Below, in pieces: positions 47,146-57,417 of a DNA stretch of 64,000 bases. Location: assembly GCF_001875725.1 (NCBI RefSeq), contig NZ_MLCQ01000025.1, positions 1-64,000 on the forward strand, in the 5' to 3' direction. The notes beneath the pieces were generated by a model that ran no database searches, was not told where the DNA came from, and was given only the letters and a program-made list of their open reading frames with translations. The position numbers were made by a program, and so were the translations under genes. Each line of letters begins with the position of its first letter. The first letter of the stretch is position 1. Source of the DNA: Corynebacterium sp. NML140438. Its GTDB lineage: Bacteria; Actinomycetota; Actinomycetes; Mycobacteriales; Mycobacteriaceae.

Positions 47146-47515
47146 CCTCGACGCGCTTATCGACGTAGCCGAGGCCCGCGGTTACCAGGTGCGGTGGCAT
47201 CGTGGCGGGCCGAAGGCTGCGTGGATACCTACGCAGAACATCGTGACCGTGCGCGTCGGTATGGACGATGTGACCACCCTCTGCGCCTTGGCGCACGAGC
47301 TAGGCCACGCCTACTACGGTGACCCGCCAGGCCACCACGGGGCGCACGAGCAGCGGGCGGACCGGTTCGCTGCGCGCCTCCTGGTCTCCCCCATCGACTA
47401 CGCCGCAGCCGAAGCACTCTACGGACCACAGCCCCAACTCCTCGCCCACGAGCTCGGAGTCACGGTCAAAATCCTTAAAACTTGGATCACTCTCTACGAA
47501 AGGACAGCAGCATGA
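47126..47515 (+). CDS. immA: ImmA/IrrE-family metallopeptidase
   Basis: A 129-residue zinc peptidase. AHELGHAYYGDPPG (about 52-65) contains the HExxH-type HELGH site and EQRADRFAARLLV (about 71-83) the third ligand. In ICEBs1 the ImmA protease cleaves the repressor encoded next to it on induction; the same pairing here suggests induction by repressor proteolysis rather than RecA-mediated autocleavage. GTG start within the end of the repressor gene. Confidence 0.88.
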   Translation: MKTLSTNLDALIDVAEARGYQVRWHRGGPKAAWIPTQNIVTVRVGMDDVTTLCALAHELGHAYYGDPPGHHGAHEQRADRFAARLLVSPIDYAAAEALYGPQPQLLAHELGVTVKILKTWITLYERTAA

Positions 47516-48831
47516 GCACCTGTTACCAGCTGCCTACAATAAATTCAGACTGGTGTAACGTGCCAATTAAAGGCGAGTATTACCACCAAGATGAGCTCCG
47601 AAAGGCCGCATACAGCTCAAACAGCGATGGCTCCCATGAATACCGTTTCAAAGTAACCCTGGTGTGTGAACCAGACAATCCACATTCCAGATCTGGCAAA
47701 GCAATCTCCGTCAGGAACGGAAACGACGTTCTCGGCTACCTGCCTTCCGAAATCGCGAAAGACTACTTCCCAGAATTTGCTCGAGTCTGCGCAAGTGGAG
47801 CAGTCGCCGAAACCGCAGCTCGATTATGGGTGGCTCGTGACCTTTTCAGTCCAGATCCTAAAATGGAGTTAAGCGTCGCGCTTCTCGAACCGGGCCTCAA
47901 TGTACCTTTGAATAATCCACCCGCAGATGGCTGGGCGTTGATCCCCTACGGGAAACCATTTCAAGTAACCAAAGAATCCGATCACCTTGATGTTCTCCAG
48001 GATTACATTCCCGAATCCGGCAAAGGCCCATTGTTTGTAACGCTCCACAAAGAAAATTTAGGAGTCAAGAATATCCGTGTTGGCATAGAAGTCCGGCTCG
48101 ATGGACAGCGCATCGGCGAACTAACAAAGGCATCTGGGGAAAAGATGCTGCCCGCTATCGAGCATCTAAACGCCCAGGGGCTCGATGCCGTTTGTTACGC
48201 AACCATTCAAGGGTCGGCAGTAGCGGCCGAAGTAACCCTCCACCTACTTCGTTCCAACGAAATGGATGATGAGGCCTTGCACCCTGACCCGGCTCCGCTT
48301 CCCCGTCTTGTTGAGTTCGAACCGGACCCAAATGACTATGCTGTCCCTAACGCCTATCGAGGCCAAGACGAGAAGACTCCTAATACACCTGAGCATGAGC
48401 CGGTTGTCGGTTCCTCCCAGATAACGCCATTCGCACCAACAGAGAATGTAGCCGTTATGCCAACCGAGGGCGCTGCCCCCTGGGAAATGCTGTTACAACC
48501 GGATGATTCTGAGCGTGCTACGCCTTTCCAGCGCGGGTATGTGAGAGGGAAAATCGGAAGCAATTTCCCGAACAACAGGGCGCCCCGAATCGATTACGCA
48601 ACAGTGAACCAATGCTCAAACATACTCGAGTACTTCGGCGAGTCCTCTGCGCCGCTCTACACAGATGGACGCAACTCTAATGCCCTCTGGTGGACGTTGA
48701 TGATCGCCATATTCATAATCGTCGGGTTACTAGCAAATATCCCTGTAATCGGACAAATCGCCGTTGTAATGTGGCTCGGATTTATTGCCCACCATTTCAT
48801 AACAAGACGAGGATTAAAGCCCCCATTTTAG
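47512..48831 (+). CDS. HIRAN-like membrane protein in the immunity cassette
   Basis: A 439-residue protein of uncertain family. Residues about 12-110 (EYRFKVTLVCEPDNPHSRSGKAISVRNGNDVLGYLPSEIAKDY...) follow the HIRAN pattern of ligand-binding beta domain with the GYLP turn; about 160-240 are a second, diverged copy (GVKNIRVGIEVRLDGQRIGELTKASG). An acidic Pro-rich linker follows and the C-terminus has two membrane spans (WWTLMIAIFIIVGLLANIP, IGQIAVVMWLGFIAHHF). It overlaps immA by four bases, so it is made in the lysogen and may serve exclusion or defence; the role is inference. Confidence 0.6.
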   Translation: MSTCYQLPTINSDWCNVPIKGEYYHQDELRKAAYSSNSDGSHEYRFKVTLVCEPDNPHSRSGKAISVRNGNDVLGYLPSEIAKDYFPEFARVCASGAVAETAARLWVARDLFSPDPKMELSVALLEPGLNVPLNNPPADGWALIPYGKPFQVTKESDHLDVLQDYIPESGKGPLFVTLHKENLGVKNIRVGIEVRLDGQRIGELTKASGEKMLPAIEHLNAQGLDAVCYATIQGSAVAAEVTLHLLRSNEMDDEALHPDPAPLPRLVEFEPDPNDYAVPNAYRGQDEKTPNTPEHEPVVGSSQITPFAPTENVAVMPTEGAAPWEMLLQPDDSERATPFQRGYVRGKIGSNFPNNRAPRIDYATVNQCSNILEYFGESSAPLYTDGRNSNALWWTLMIAIFIIVGLLANIPVIGQIAVVMWLGFIAHHFITRRGLKPPF

Positions 48832-48850
48832 CAAACCACAATAAAGCAAA

Positions 48851-48896
48851 GGCCGCCCCGGCGCTCACAGCGACCAAACCGAAGCGCCAGGGGGCC
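48851..48896 (+). terminator. GC-rich hairpin before int
   Basis: GGCGCT (48860-48865) pairs with AGCGCC (48883-48888), with flanking CCCC/GGGG and GGCC/GGCC adding to the stem. There is no T-run. It may reduce transcription from the immunity cassette into int. Confidence 0.45.
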
Positions 48897-48932
48897 ACCT
48901 ATCCAACCCAACAAAGGAAGGACACACCCATT

Positions 48933-50051
48933 ATGGCAAGTATCTCGCCATACACCACAAAATCCGGCAAACGCTGGCGGGTCCAATACCGCGACCCGGC
49001 CGGGAAAGTCCGCTCCAAACGCGGCTTCACCCGCAAAACCGACGCCCAAACATGGGCCGACAAAAACGCCGTCGCCGTCGCAGACGGACAATGGACAGAC
49101 CCCGCACGCGGCAAACGCACCATCACAGACCTCTGGCCCGCCTGGTGGGCAACAAAACAACACCTCGAACCAGGCAGCCTCGCCGTGATGGAACCATCCT
49201 GGAAAAAACACGTCAAACCAGTCTGGGGTGCCCGCCAAGTCAACTCCATCCGCAAATCGGAGGTACAAGCATGGCTAGGTGAGCACAAGGACACACCGTC
49301 GACGATTCGGCGCGCGTTCGGCATCTTAGCTGGCATTCTCGACCTGGCGGTGGAAGATGGCGCGCTCATAGCCAACCCCGCCCGTGGAGTGAAGCTGCCG
49401 CGTAAGCCGGAGCCGAGGAAGGTGTACCTCACGCCGGAGCAAGTGTGGGCGCTCGTGGACGAGTGCTCGCAGATGAAGACGGCAGTCGCGCTGGCGGCGA
49501 CGTGCGGCACCCGCTGGGGAGAGACAGTCGGTGTGCAGCCGCGAGACCTCATGGTGGAGCAGTCGCGTATTCGTCTGCAGCGAGCGGTGAAGGACGCCGG
49601 CGGTCAGATCAGGGTCGGGCCACTTAAAGGGCATGAGGCGCGGGTGATCGCAGTGCCGCGTTTTGTGATGGACGAGCTGGCCTCGCTTGCCGACGGTTTG
49701 GCGGCAGACGAGTTCATCTTCAAGAGGACGAACGGGGGCCTGTGGGGCTCGCTTGACAAGCATGATTTTTTCGCTCAGGCGGTGGGTCGTCTTGTGTCGC
49801 GCGGTGAGCTGCCGGAGCGGATTACGTTCCATGGGTTGCGGCATGTGGCTGCGTCGTTGATGGTGCAGTCTGGGGCGTCGGTGAAGACGGTGCAACGTCA
49901 GTTAGGGCACAAGTCGGCGGCGCTCACGCTCGACACGTATGCGGAGTTGTTCGACGGTGACCTTGATGAGGTGGCTTCACGCATGGGTGATGTTTTTGCG
50001 GATGCAGCCAAAATGCAGTCACGGAGCCCTGTTTTGCGGGTGGTTATGTAG
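48933..50051 (+). CDS. int: Tyrosine integrase
   Basis: A 372-residue phage integrase. An AP2-like arm-binding domain (SISPYTTKSGKRWRVQYRDPAGKVRSKRGFTRKTDAQTWA, 2-42), SAM-like core-binding domain (about 65-155) and the catalytic domain with Arg in CGTRWGE, HGLRH, LGH and the nucleophilic Tyr in LDTYAELF. ATG 48933 is chosen because homologous integrases begin at this motif; AAGGAAGG lies upstream. It ends 21 bp before attR and recombines the tRNA-Leu attB. Confidence 0.95.
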   Translation: MASISPYTTKSGKRWRVQYRDPAGKVRSKRGFTRKTDAQTWADKNAVAVADGQWTDPARGKRTITDLWPAWWATKQHLEPGSLAVMEPSWKKHVKPVWGARQVNSIRKSEVQAWLGEHKDTPSTIRRAFGILAGILDLAVEDGALIANPARGVKLPRKPEPRKVYLTPEQVWALVDECSQMKTAVALAATCGTRWGETVGVQPRDLMVEQSRIRLQRAVKDAGGQIRVGPLKGHEARVIAVPRFVMDELASLADGLAADEFIFKRTNGGLWGSLDKHDFFAQAVGRLVSRGELPERITFHGLRHVAASLMVQSGASVKTVQRQLGHKSAALTLDTYAELFDGDLDEVASRMGDVFADAAKMQSRSPVLRVVM

Positions 50052-50070
50052 TTTTACCTGCGGTAATATG

Positions 50071-50154
<84 letters not shown>

Positions 50155-50348
50155 ATAAAGCGCCTTTCATCCTACACACTGCACAAGAGGGCACAAACCA
50201 GCAGGAAGGACCCCTGCGCTTTGGGGCTGCTGCGATCAAGTCGGAGGAGGATTCCGCCCCGCGGACACTCGCAACCGCAGAACAGGCATCGGGGCACAAA
50301 ACTTGTCGAAGGGGGCGTCGATAGGTGGTGTTGCTAGACTGTGGCACT

Positions 50349-50822
50349 GTGAGCGAGCAGAACAGTTTCCCAGGTGAAGAGGGCGCGCCGAAGCGTCGGC
50401 ACGTTCGGGTTCGCGCGTGGCACATAGTGTTGCTTATCGCCGCGGTGGTTACGTGCTGTCTGCTGGCGTACTGGCAGTGGACCCGCTACCAGTCCGGGAC
50501 GGGGACGTTCCAGAACTTGGGGTACGCATTGCAGTGGCCGTTCTTTGGCGCGTTTTTCGTCTACGCCTACAAGGCGGGACTGAGGATGGAAAACGAAAAG
50601 ATTGACGCGCTGAACGCCTCGGGCTCGATGGATGAGCTCTATGAGGCGGACCTGGCCCGTTACGGCTCGGATGGCAGCCGCGAGCCTGTGGAAATTGATG
50701 AGGATTTCTTGCCGGAGCGCCCTACGCTCGATGTGGAAGAATACAACTCAATGCTCGCACCACGCCGTCGTACTTCGATGGAGCCAAACAGCGAGCCACC
50801 GAGCGAACCGAACAGAAAGTAA
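50349..50822 (+). CDS. Conserved actinobacterial membrane protein
   Basis: A 157-residue protein with two membrane spans (AWHIVLLIAAVVTCCLLAYWQW, about 23-44; ALQWPFFGAFFVYAYKAGL, about 58-76) and a charged cytoplasmic tail. Its position before the DUF3817 gene and near rdgB/rph matches the mycobacterial Rv1343c-Rv1342c neighbourhood. The GTG follows a -10-like TAGACT (50335-50340) by eight bases, suggesting a leaderless transcript. Of 50155-50348 upstream only this promoter region is interpretable. Confidence 0.7.
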   Translation: MSEQNSFPGEEGAPKRRHVRVRAWHIVLLIAAVVTCCLLAYWQWTRYQSGTGTFQNLGYALQWPFFGAFFVYAYKAGLRMENEKIDALNASGSMDELYEADLARYGSDGSREPVEIDEDFLPERPTLDVEEYNSMLAPRRRTSMEPNSEPPSEPNRK

Positions 50823-50835
50823 GAGGCATGAAAGC

Positions 50836-51204
50836 ATGACCCAGCCGCAGCCAAATGCAGCCGCACCCAAGATTCACCCGGAGCGTCAGCGCCGAGTAAA
50901 GCAAGCGCTCACGGCGTTCTCTGTCGCAGCGTGGACGACAGGCATCCTGCTGCTCCTCCTGTGCGCACGCATGATTATGCAGTACCTCCTGCACATGGAC
51001 GTGTCCATGCTGGAGTGGGTGGCACGCGTGCACGGGTTGGCGTACATCCTGTTCCTGGTCACCTCGCTCAACCTGGGGCTGAAGGCTCGTTGGGCTGCGC
51101 AGACGTGGGCGGTGACCGCGATTTCTGGCGTCGTCCCCTTCTTGTCGTTCTGGGTGGAGGCGAAGCGCCGCAACGAGGTCACGCGCACGTTCCAGCTGCG
51201 CTAG
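50836..51204 (+). CDS. DUF3817 membrane protein
   Basis: A 122-residue protein with three membrane segments (ALTAFSVAAWTTGILLLLLCARMIM, VARVHGLAYILFLVTSLNLGL, TWAVTAISGVVPFLSFWVEAK). VHGLAYILF and PFLSFWVE are typical of DUF3817, a conserved actinobacterial integral membrane family without assigned function. Starts 14 bases after the upstream gene; Rv1342c-like synteny. Confidence 0.85.
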   Translation: MTQPQPNAAAPKIHPERQRRVKQALTAFSVAAWTTGILLLLLCARMIMQYLLHMDVSMLEWVARVHGLAYILFLVTSLNLGLKARWAAQTWAVTAISGVVPFLSFWVEAKRRNEVTRTFQLR

Positions 51205-51214
51205 CTGCCCACGC

Positions 51215-51838
51215 CTAACTGCGCAGCGCCGCGATGTGCGGTGCAAGCGCCCGCAACGCCGTCCCACGGTGTGAGCGGGCGTTTTTCTCTTCCGGGGTGA
51301 GCTGCGCTGACGAGCGGCCGGGGGTGTCGGCTGGTTGGAAGATCGGGTCGTAGCCGAAGCCGTGCTCGCCCTTCGGCGCTTCGAGCAGGCTACCCTCCCA
51401 GCGGCCCTCGGCGGTGAACTCCTCGCCCTGCGGGGTCACGAGCGCACAGCAGGACACGAACGCCGCGTCACGCTGAGCGATGTCCGCCATCTGCGCGAGC
51501 AACAAGTTGTTGTTCGCGGTGTCGGTGTCTACGGCGCCGTGCTGCCCAGCATGCCCAGACCAGCGGGCGGAGAGCACACCCGGCATCCCGTTGAGCGCGG
51601 CGACGGCCAGGCCGGAATCGTCCGCCACGCACGGCAGCCCGGTGGCTGCTACCCCGGCGCGCGCCTTGATCAGCGCGTTCTCCTCAAACGTCAGCCCGTC
51701 TTCTTTCGGCTCCGGGTACGGCTCCACGTCGCCGAGGGCGACGAGTTCCACGCCGTCGATGCCGCAGTCGTCGAGTACCTGCTGGAGTTCTTTGAGCTTC
51801 TTTGCGTTATTAGACGCAACCAGCACCCTTACCGTCAT
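51215..51838 (-). CDS. rdgB: RdgB/HAM1-family non-canonical purine NTP pyrophosphatase
   Basis: A 207-residue enzyme that hydrolyses dITP, ITP and XTP to monophosphates, keeping them out of nucleic acids. Motifs are [12 protein letters not shown] (substrate loop, 6-17), [12 protein letters not shown] (metal-binding Glu), VADDSGLAV (catalytic Asp, about 70) and GFGYDPIF. It overlaps the rph start by four bases, the common actinobacterial pair. Confidence 0.95.
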   Translation of the reverse strand: MTVRVLVASNNAKKLKELQQVLDDCGIDGVELVALGDVEPYPEPKEDGLTFEENALIKARAGVAATGLPCVADDSGLAVAALNGMPGVLSARWSGHAGQHGAVDTDTANNNLLLAQMADIAQRDAAFVSCCALVTPQGEEFTAEGRWEGSLLEAPKGEHGFGYDPIFQPADTPGRSSAQLTPEEKNARSHRGTALRALAPHIAALRS

Positions 51839-52566
51839 GCCAGCGCGGCTTTCTGCGCCTGGATGAGCTCGTTCAAGCCCTTCTGCGCCACGTCGAGCAT
51901 CTGGTTGAGCTCCTCGCGGCCGAACAGGCCGTGCTCGCCGGTGCCCTGGATTTCGACGAAGTTGTCGCCCTCCTGCATGACTACGTTGAGGTCAACTTCA
52001 GCGCGGGAGTCCTCTTCGTACGGCAGGTCGAGGCAGACGCGGCCGTCGATAATCCCTACGGAGACTGCGGCGACTGGCGCGAGCAGCGGCTCACCCGGTA
52101 CGACGCCGCGTTCTTTGAGGACGGAGATGGCGTCCGCAAGCGCGACGTACGCGCCGGTGATGGAGGCGGTGCGGGTGCCGCCGTCGGCTTGGAGGACGTC
52201 GCAGTCGAGCTGGATCGTGTTCTCCCCCAGCTGGCGCAGGTCCACCGCGGCGCGCAGCGAACGCCCGACCAGGCGAGAGATTTCGTGGGTGCGGCCCTTC
52301 ACCTTGCCGCGCATCGATTCGCGTGGCATGCGCTCGTGGGTTGCGGCCGGGAGCATGGAGTATTCGGCGGTCAGCCAACCTTCGCCGGAATCCTTCTTGA
52401 AGCGCGGCACGCCTTCCTCGATGGAGGCGGTGCACATGACGCGGGTGTTGCCGAACTCTACAAGGACGCTACCTGCCGGGTTCGAGGTAAACGAGCGGGT
52501 GATACGCACCGGGCGCATTTCGTCGAGCGCGCGCCCGTCTGCGCGCAGAAAATCAGAAGTTGTCAT
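51835..52566 (-). CDS. rph: Ribonuclease PH
   Basis: A 243-residue phosphorolytic exoribonuclease that trims tRNA 3' ends. The N-terminal [17 protein letters not shown] and the [23 protein letters not shown]...[21 protein letters not shown] block are diagnostic; [19 protein letters not shown] and [19 protein letters not shown] form the phosphate and metal-binding half. Confidence 0.96.
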   Translation of the reverse strand: MTTSDFLRADGRALDEMRPVRITRSFTSNPAGSVLVEFGNTRVMCTASIEEGVPRFKKDSGEGWLTAEYSMLPAATHERMPRESMRGKVKGRTHEISRLVGRSLRAAVDLRQLGENTIQLDCDVLQADGGTRTASITGAYVALADAISVLKERGVVPGEPLLAPVAAVSVGIIDGRVCLDLPYEEDSRAEVDLNVVMQEGDNFVEIQGTGEHGLFGREELNQMLDVAQKGLNELIQAQKAALA

Positions 52567-52589
52567 GCCCTCCAGGGTAACGCACTGCG

Positions 52590-53366
52590 TTACAGCTCGA
52601 AGCAGGCGCCGGGCTCGCCGAGCACCGTCGGCCCGCCGAACTCGCGCGCAGCGGCCTCAAGCGTGGCCTGCTGGTCCGCCCACGGCTGGATGTGCACAAC
52701 CACGAGCTTTTTGACGCCCGCTTCGCGCGCAATCCGCCCCGCTTCTTCACCAGACAGGTGCATGCCGGGCGCCATCCCCTCGGATGTCGGACCCCAGGCG
52801 GCCTCGCAGAGGAAGAGATCCGCGTCGCGGGCCGCCTCGACTAGGTTAGGCGTGACCCCGCTATCGCCCGAGTAGACCAGCGTCGCGCCGGTCTTCTTGC
52901 ACGTGACCCGCAGCGCGTGCGATTCCTGCGCCGGATGATCCACCGGGAACGGGGTGACCTGCACGCCCTCAATATCAACTGGAGTGCGCGGGCTCCACGT
53001 GTGCACGTCGAAGGTGTCACTGATGTCATCGACTTCGTCGGCGGTGTTGGCAGCCATGCGACCAAAGTGTGTCGCCGAGTGGCCTGGGCCGTACAGCTTG
53101 TGCGTGCGCCTCGCCGGTTTCTCCGGGTGGTAGCGCCGCCATACCAGCAGCGACGGCACGTCGGAGCAATGATCGGCGTGGAGGTGCGAAAAGATGAGGT
53201 GCGCGTCGGAAGGATCCATGTCTTCGCGCGTCTGCATTGCAGCCAAGGCGCCGGGCCCAAAGTCCATCAGTATGTCCGGGTTGCCCGGCGTACTGATCAC
53301 ATAGGACGAGCCGGGATTACCGGGGGCGCCTAAACTCCCTGAACACCCGAGAATGGTCAACTTCAT
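52590..53366 (-). CDS. MBL-fold metallo-hydrolase (Rv1339-like)
   Basis: A 258-residue metallo-beta-lactamase-fold enzyme. The zinc motif is [12 protein letters not shown] (about 63-74), with later ligands in YSGDSG (Asp) and the C-terminal [11 protein letters not shown] (His). The Mycobacterium tuberculosis homologue at the same position, Rv1339, has been described as an atypical class II cAMP phosphodiesterase. Substrate here is inferred from synteny. The 95-bp gap to murI is AT-rich and carries its promoter. Confidence 0.82.
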   Translation of the reverse strand: MKLTILGCSGSLGAPGNPGSSYVISTPGNPDILMDFGPGALAAMQTREDMDPSDAHLIFSHLHADHCSDVPSLLVWRRYHPEKPARRTHKLYGPGHSATHFGRMAANTADEVDDISDTFDVHTWSPRTPVDIEGVQVTPFPVDHPAQESHALRVTCKKTGATLVYSGDSGVTPNLVEAARDADLFLCEAAWGPTSEGMAPGMHLSGEEAGRIAREAGVKKLVVVHIQPWADQQATLEAAAREFGGPTVLGEPGACFEL

Positions 53367-53461
53367 GGAATTACTGTGCCATGAAAACTACGTAATTTCT
53401 AACGTTTCCACTAAAAACACTCAGTTTTGTAGCCATGTCATGAAATTCAGGCTGTTGTGGC

Positions 53462-54268
53462 CTAGCTCATGGGGTGGTTCACGGCGTGCACCATGGGTCC
53501 CAGGAAGCGGGTCGCGAGGGCGTCGAACAGTGCGGGGTCGCCGGTGGACTCGAAAGTCCTCGTTGGCTTCACTCCGGAATCTGCCAGCATGTCGCGCTCC
53601 GTGAGAATGCGGAGCACGTCCTTCGCGGTCTCCTCCGCTGAGGACACGAGTGTGACGTCGTCGCCCACGGCGAGCTGCACGATGCCAGAGAGCAGCGGGT
53701 AGTGAGTGCAGCCCAGCACCAGCGTATCGACGCCCGCTTCGCGCTGCGGTGCCAAGTACTCCTTCGCGATGCTGAGGATCTCTGGGCCAGATGTGACGCC
53801 GCGCTCCACGAACTCGACGAACCGCGGGCACGCGGTGGCCGTCACCTCCAAATTTGAGTTGAGCGCGAAGAGGTCCTGGTAGGCCCCCGATGTGATGGTG
53901 CCCTGCGTGCCGATCACACCAATCTTGTTATTTCGGGTGGTCGCGATTGCTCGTCGCACTGCCGGCTGGATGACCTCGACGACGGGGATGTCGTAACGCT
54001 CGCGAGCATCGTGCAAGAATGCGGAAGTGGCCGTGTTGCAGGCGATGACCAGCATCTTGCAGCCACGCGACACCAGTTCGTCGGCGATACGCATCGCGTG
54101 TTGGCGCACCTGCGCAATCGGTTGTGGCCCGTACGGGCTGTTCGCGGTATCGCCGATGTAGATCATCGACTCGTTGGGCAGCTGGTCGATGACGGCGCGG
54201 GCTACCGTCAGGCCGCCCACGCCAGAGTCGAAAAGACCGATAGGAGCATTGTTCTCGAGCGTTTTCAC
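53462..54268 (-). CDS. murI: Glutamate racemase
   Basis: A 268-residue enzyme making D-glutamate for peptidoglycan. The two catalytic Cys lie in VIACNTATS (about 73) and LGCTHYPLL (about 187); [12 protein letters not shown] near the N-terminus binds substrate. Located next to the rhomboid gene as in mycobacteria. Confidence 0.96.
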   Translation of the reverse strand: MKTLENNAPIGLFDSGVGGLTVARAVIDQLPNESMIYIGDTANSPYGPQPIAQVRQHAMRIADELVSRGCKMLVIACNTATSAFLHDARERYDIPVVEVIQPAVRRAIATTRNNKIGVIGTQGTITSGAYQDLFALNSNLEVTATACPRFVEFVERGVTSGPEILSIAKEYLAPQREAGVDTLVLGCTHYPLLSGIVQLAVGDDVTLVSSAEETAKDVLRILTERDMLADSGVKPTRTFESTGDPALFDALATRFLGPMVHAVNHPMS

Positions 54269-54274
54269 GTCACA

Positions 54275-55087
54275 TCATCCTAGCCCATAGGGCTGATTCG
54301 GATTCTTGCGCTGCTTCTGCTGTTTCTTCTGCGCTTTCTTCATCGCGAGCTCCGGCGGATCGTCCGAGGTGATGATCATACCCGCGGCCACGCCACCAAT
54401 CGCGCCGAAGAGGTGCGCCTGCCAGCTCACCCCCTCAACGAGCGGCAGTACGCCCCACATCAAACCCGAGTACGTGAACCCGAGGATGATGCCCAAGAGC
54501 ACCTGGCCCGCCGACCTATTGAAGAAGCCACGCACCAGCAGGTACGCCAGCCAGCCGTAGACCAGGCCCGAGGCACCAATGTGGTTCGTGCCGATCCCAC
54601 CGAACAACCAGGTTCCGATGCCTCCGATCAGCACCACGAACGCGGTGACCTCCCAGAACACCCGCTTACCGGAGTACCCCACCAGGAACGCGAAGAGCGC
54701 ACCCAATCCGGTGTTGCCCATCAAGTGGTCCAGGTCAGCGTGCAGCAGCGGCGAAGTGAAGATGTGCCAAATACTGGTCAGGTCCAGCGGGTGCACGCCG
54801 AGGCCGTTGAGCGCTCCGCCGAACACCGCCATATTCAGGATGTGCACGGCCCAGATAATCGCGATGTATCCAAGGGCGAACAGCAGCCCGGTTCTGCGCT
54901 GCTGTTTGAACTTGCTCTTGCGCTGTGCGGTGGGATCCATCGCTGGATCGACGCCGAAGGCAGCAAGCTGCTGGTCCGGGTGCGAGAACGGACGGTCGAA
55001 AGGTTTGCCGTAGCCCGGCTGCCCAGTCTGCCCGTAGCCCCAGCTCGGCCTCGGTGCGTGTGGAGGTTGCGTCATATGCTTACTCAC
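54275..55087 (-). CDS. Rhomboid-family intramembrane serine protease
   Basis: A 270-residue protein with six membrane spans. The nucleophile motif is HIGASGLVYGW (about 170-180) and the catalytic His lies in WQAHLFGAIGGVAAGM (about 224-239). The N-terminus is a cytoplasmic Pro/Gly-rich segment and the C-terminus a Lys/Gln-rich tail. Substrate unknown. It overlaps the DUF2017 gene by eight bases. Confidence 0.88.
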   Translation of the reverse strand: MSKHMTQPPHAPRPSWGYGQTGQPGYGKPFDRPFSHPDQQLAAFGVDPAMDPTAQRKSKFKQQRRTGLLFALGYIAIIWAVHILNMAVFGGALNGLGVHPLDLTSIWHIFTSPLLHADLDHLMGNTGLGALFAFLVGYSGKRVFWEVTAFVVLIGGIGTWLFGGIGTNHIGASGLVYGWLAYLLVRGFFNRSAGQVLLGIILGFTYSGLMWGVLPLVEGVSWQAHLFGAIGGVAAGMIITSDDPPELAMKKAQKKQQKQRKNPNQPYGLG

Positions 55088-55622
55088 CCATCATCGCCTG
55101 CAGCAGCGACTCCTGGCAGAACGCCAACCACTCGATGAGCTGCGCGCGCTGCTGCTCGGCGGCCTCGCCACCACGGTCGTCGGCAGAGACGTACAAGCGC
55201 ATATCGTTGAGCGCAGCCAGGAACTGGTGCGCCTCCTCTTCCTCGATGGTCACCTCAACGCCACCAGTCGGGCCCAGCGCCTCGTTCACCACCTGGAGGT
55301 TGGTCAGCTTCGCCTTAATGATGTCGTTTTCATGCAAGCTGCGAAGCAGACCGTTGTCGCCCTCGAACTCCTCGTCCTGCTCCCGCTCAAAGTCAGGCAG
55401 CAGGCGCAGGAGCTTCGGGTCCGTCGGCGCCTCCGAGTGCCCCACGGACAGTCCCATCATTTCTGAGAACTCGTCGCGCGGCGCGGACTGCGCCCTGGCA
55501 ATCAGCGCCTCGGATACCGTCGCCGTCAAATCCCCGATGATTTCGCGCTCGAGGGGGTCGAACAGCGTCGTAAATTTGATGCCTGAGCGCAACAGGCCTT
55601 TCTTCTTCCGCCAAGCTTGCAT
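55080..55622 (-). CDS. DUF2017 protein
   Basis: A 180-residue protein of the actinobacterial DUF2017 family (Rv1332-like), recognised by context directly after clpS and by a pattern such as FTTLFDPLEREIIGDLTATVSEAL near the N-terminus. It is helical and acidic. Always found beside clpS, so a link to ClpS/ClpCP proteolysis is plausible but unproven. Confidence 0.82.
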   Translation of the reverse strand: MQAWRKKKGLLRSGIKFTTLFDPLEREIIGDLTATVSEALIARAQSAPRDEFSEMMGLSVGHSEAPTDPKLLRLLPDFEREQDEEFEGDNGLLRSLHENDIIKAKLTNLQVVNEALGPTGGVEVTIEEEEAHQFLAALNDMRLYVSADDRGGEAAEQQRAQLIEWLAFCQESLLQAMMGE

Positions 55623-55646
55623 TCGCTTTGTTCTCCTTGCCCTGGC

Positions 55647-55946
55647 CTAGCCGGCCTGCTGCATCGTTGCCCAAAGGCCAGCGGTGTGCAGCTTCTTCAC
55701 GTCGCCTTCGACCTTGTCTTTTTCACCAGAGGACACCACCGCTTTCCCCTCGGTGTGCACCTGCATCATGAGCTCCTGGGCACGCTTGCGGTCGTAGCCC
55801 AGGACGGTTTGAAAAACGTAGGTGACATAGCTCATCAGGTTGACGGGGTCGTCCCACACTATGCACATCCACGGCAGGTTTTCACTCGTCGCAACCTCGA
55901 CGTCGATGGCTTCGTCGAGCTCAGGAGACGCCATCGGCGAACTCAT
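55647..55946 (-). CDS. clpS: ATP-dependent Clp protease adaptor ClpS
   Basis: A 99-residue N-recognin adaptor that delivers N-degron substrates to ClpC/Clp[47 protein letters not shown] is the signature, with the DDPVN turn and the TEG substrate-pocket region. Start at 55946 gives family length; an in-frame ATG at 55970 with AAGGTGG upstream would add eight residues. Divergent from pncB. Confidence 0.92.
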   Translation of the reverse strand: MSSPMASPELDEAIDVEVATSENLPWMCIVWDDPVNLMSYVTYVFQTVLGYDRKRAQELMMQVHTEGKAVVSSGEKDKVEGDVKKLHTAGLWATMQQAG

Positions 55947-56064
55947 CGCTACAATTCCTGTCATTTTCATGTGCACCACCTTACCTGCTTCGGAAACACC
56001 ACGCCCGCAAGCATTGTGTGCTAATGCGCCAACCGAGCCCGTCAACGCACTACACTCATCGAAC

Positions 56065-57402
56065 ATGATGCAAAACCAGGCCCACCCCAACTACTCGACG
56101 GCATTCCTGACGGACATGTACGAACTGACGATGCTCGACGCCGCCCTGCAAGACGGCACCGCGCACCGGCAGTGCGCCTTTGAGGTCTTCACCCGCCGCC
56201 TGCCGAATGACCGCCGCTACGGCGTCGTCGCAGGCACCGCCCGAGTTGTCGATGCGATTCAGAACTTCCGATTCACCGACGCCCAGATCGAGGCGCTCGA
56301 CTTCCTCTCCGACGAGGCCAGAGAATACCTACGGAACTACTCGTTCTCCGGCCAGGTCGACGGCTACCGCGAGGGCGATATTTACTTCCCTTACTCCCCC
56401 ATCATGACGGTGCGCGGCACCTTCGCCGAGTGCGTGATCTTAGAAACAGTCATCCTCTCGATCCTCAACGGCGACTCCGCGGTGGCCTCCGCGGCGTCCC
56501 GCATGGTCACGGCCGCTGATGGCCGCCCGATCATCGAGATGGGCTCGCGCCGCACCAACGAGCAGGCGGCGGTCTCGGCGGCGCGCGCGTCCTACATCGC
56601 GGGGTTCGTCGGCACCTCCAACATGGAAGCCTCTCACCGCTACGGGATCCCAGCCTCCGGCACCGCGGCCCACGCGTGGACGCTGCTGCACGTCGACGAG
56701 GAGGGCCGCCCCGACGAGGTCTCCGCGTTCAAGGCGCAGGTCGAAAGCCTGGGCAAGGACACCACGCTGCTCGTCGATACGTACGACATCACCAAGGGTA
56801 TCGAGCACGCGCTCGAGGTCGCGGGCACTGAGCTCGGCGCGATCCGCATCGACTCCGGTGACCTGGGCATCGTCTCGCGCCGCGTGCGCGCCCAGCTCGA
56901 CGAGGCCGGCGCGTTCAACACCAAGATCATCGTCTCCTCTGACCTCGACGAATTCGCCATCGCGGGCCTGCGCGGCGATCCTGTCGACGGCTTCGGCGTC
57001 GGCACCTCGGTGGTCACCGGCTCCGGCGCACCGACGGCCACGCTGGTGTACAAGCTTGTAGAGGTCGACGGCCACCCCGTCGCCAAGCGTTCCTCCGGCA
57101 AACGCACCTACGGTGGCGCAAAGCTCGCCAAACGCGCCTACCGGGCCTCCGGCGTCGCGGTGGCAGAGCTCATCTACCCACTACGCGCGGAGATCGACGC
57201 CAAGCCAGCCCTGGAGTACCGCGACTTGGTGGTACCGCTGATTCGGGACGGAGAGGTCGTCGACAAGCATGACGAGCTCGAGGCCGCCCGAGAGCTGCAC
57301 AACACCGCGCGCACCACTCTGCCGTGGGAGGGCCTGGCGCTGGCGAAGGGCGACGCGGCGATCCCGACTCGCTTCGTCGGCTTCCCTGAGCCCACGGAGT
57401 AG
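56065..57402 (+). CDS. pncB: Nicotinate phosphoribosyltransferase
   Basis: A 445-residue enzyme converting nicotinate and PRPP to nicotinate mononucleotide in NAD salvage. [18 protein letters not shown] (about 10-27), [19 protein letters not shown] and [32 protein letters not shown] (about 155-190) are characteristic, as is [15 protein letters not shown] in the phosphate-binding half. No Shine-Dalgarno is present; TACACT (56051-56056) lies eight bases upstream of the ATG, suggesting a leaderless mRNA. It uses the product of pncA. Confidence 0.95.
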   Translation: MMQNQAHPNYSTAFLTDMYELTMLDAALQDGTAHRQCAFEVFTRRLPNDRRYGVVAGTARVVDAIQNFRFTDAQIEALDFLSDEAREYLRNYSFSGQVDGYREGDIYFPYSPIMTVRGTFAECVILETVILSILNGDSAVASAASRMVTAADGRPIIEMGSRRTNEQAAVSAARASYIAGFVGTSNMEASHRYGIPASGTAAHAWTLLHVDEEGRPDEVSAFKAQVESLGKDTTLLVDTYDITKGIEHALEVAGTELGAIRIDSGDLGIVSRRVRAQLDEAGAFNTKIIVSSDLDEFAIAGLRGDPVDGFGVGTSVVTGSGAPTATLVYKLVEVDGHPVAKRSSGKRTYGGAKLAKRAYRASGVAVAELIYPLRAEIDAKPALEYRDLVVPLIRDGEVVDKHDELEAARELHNTARTTLPWEGLALAKGDAAIPTRFVGFPEPTE

Positions 57403-57417
57403 GTAGACTTTCCCGAT

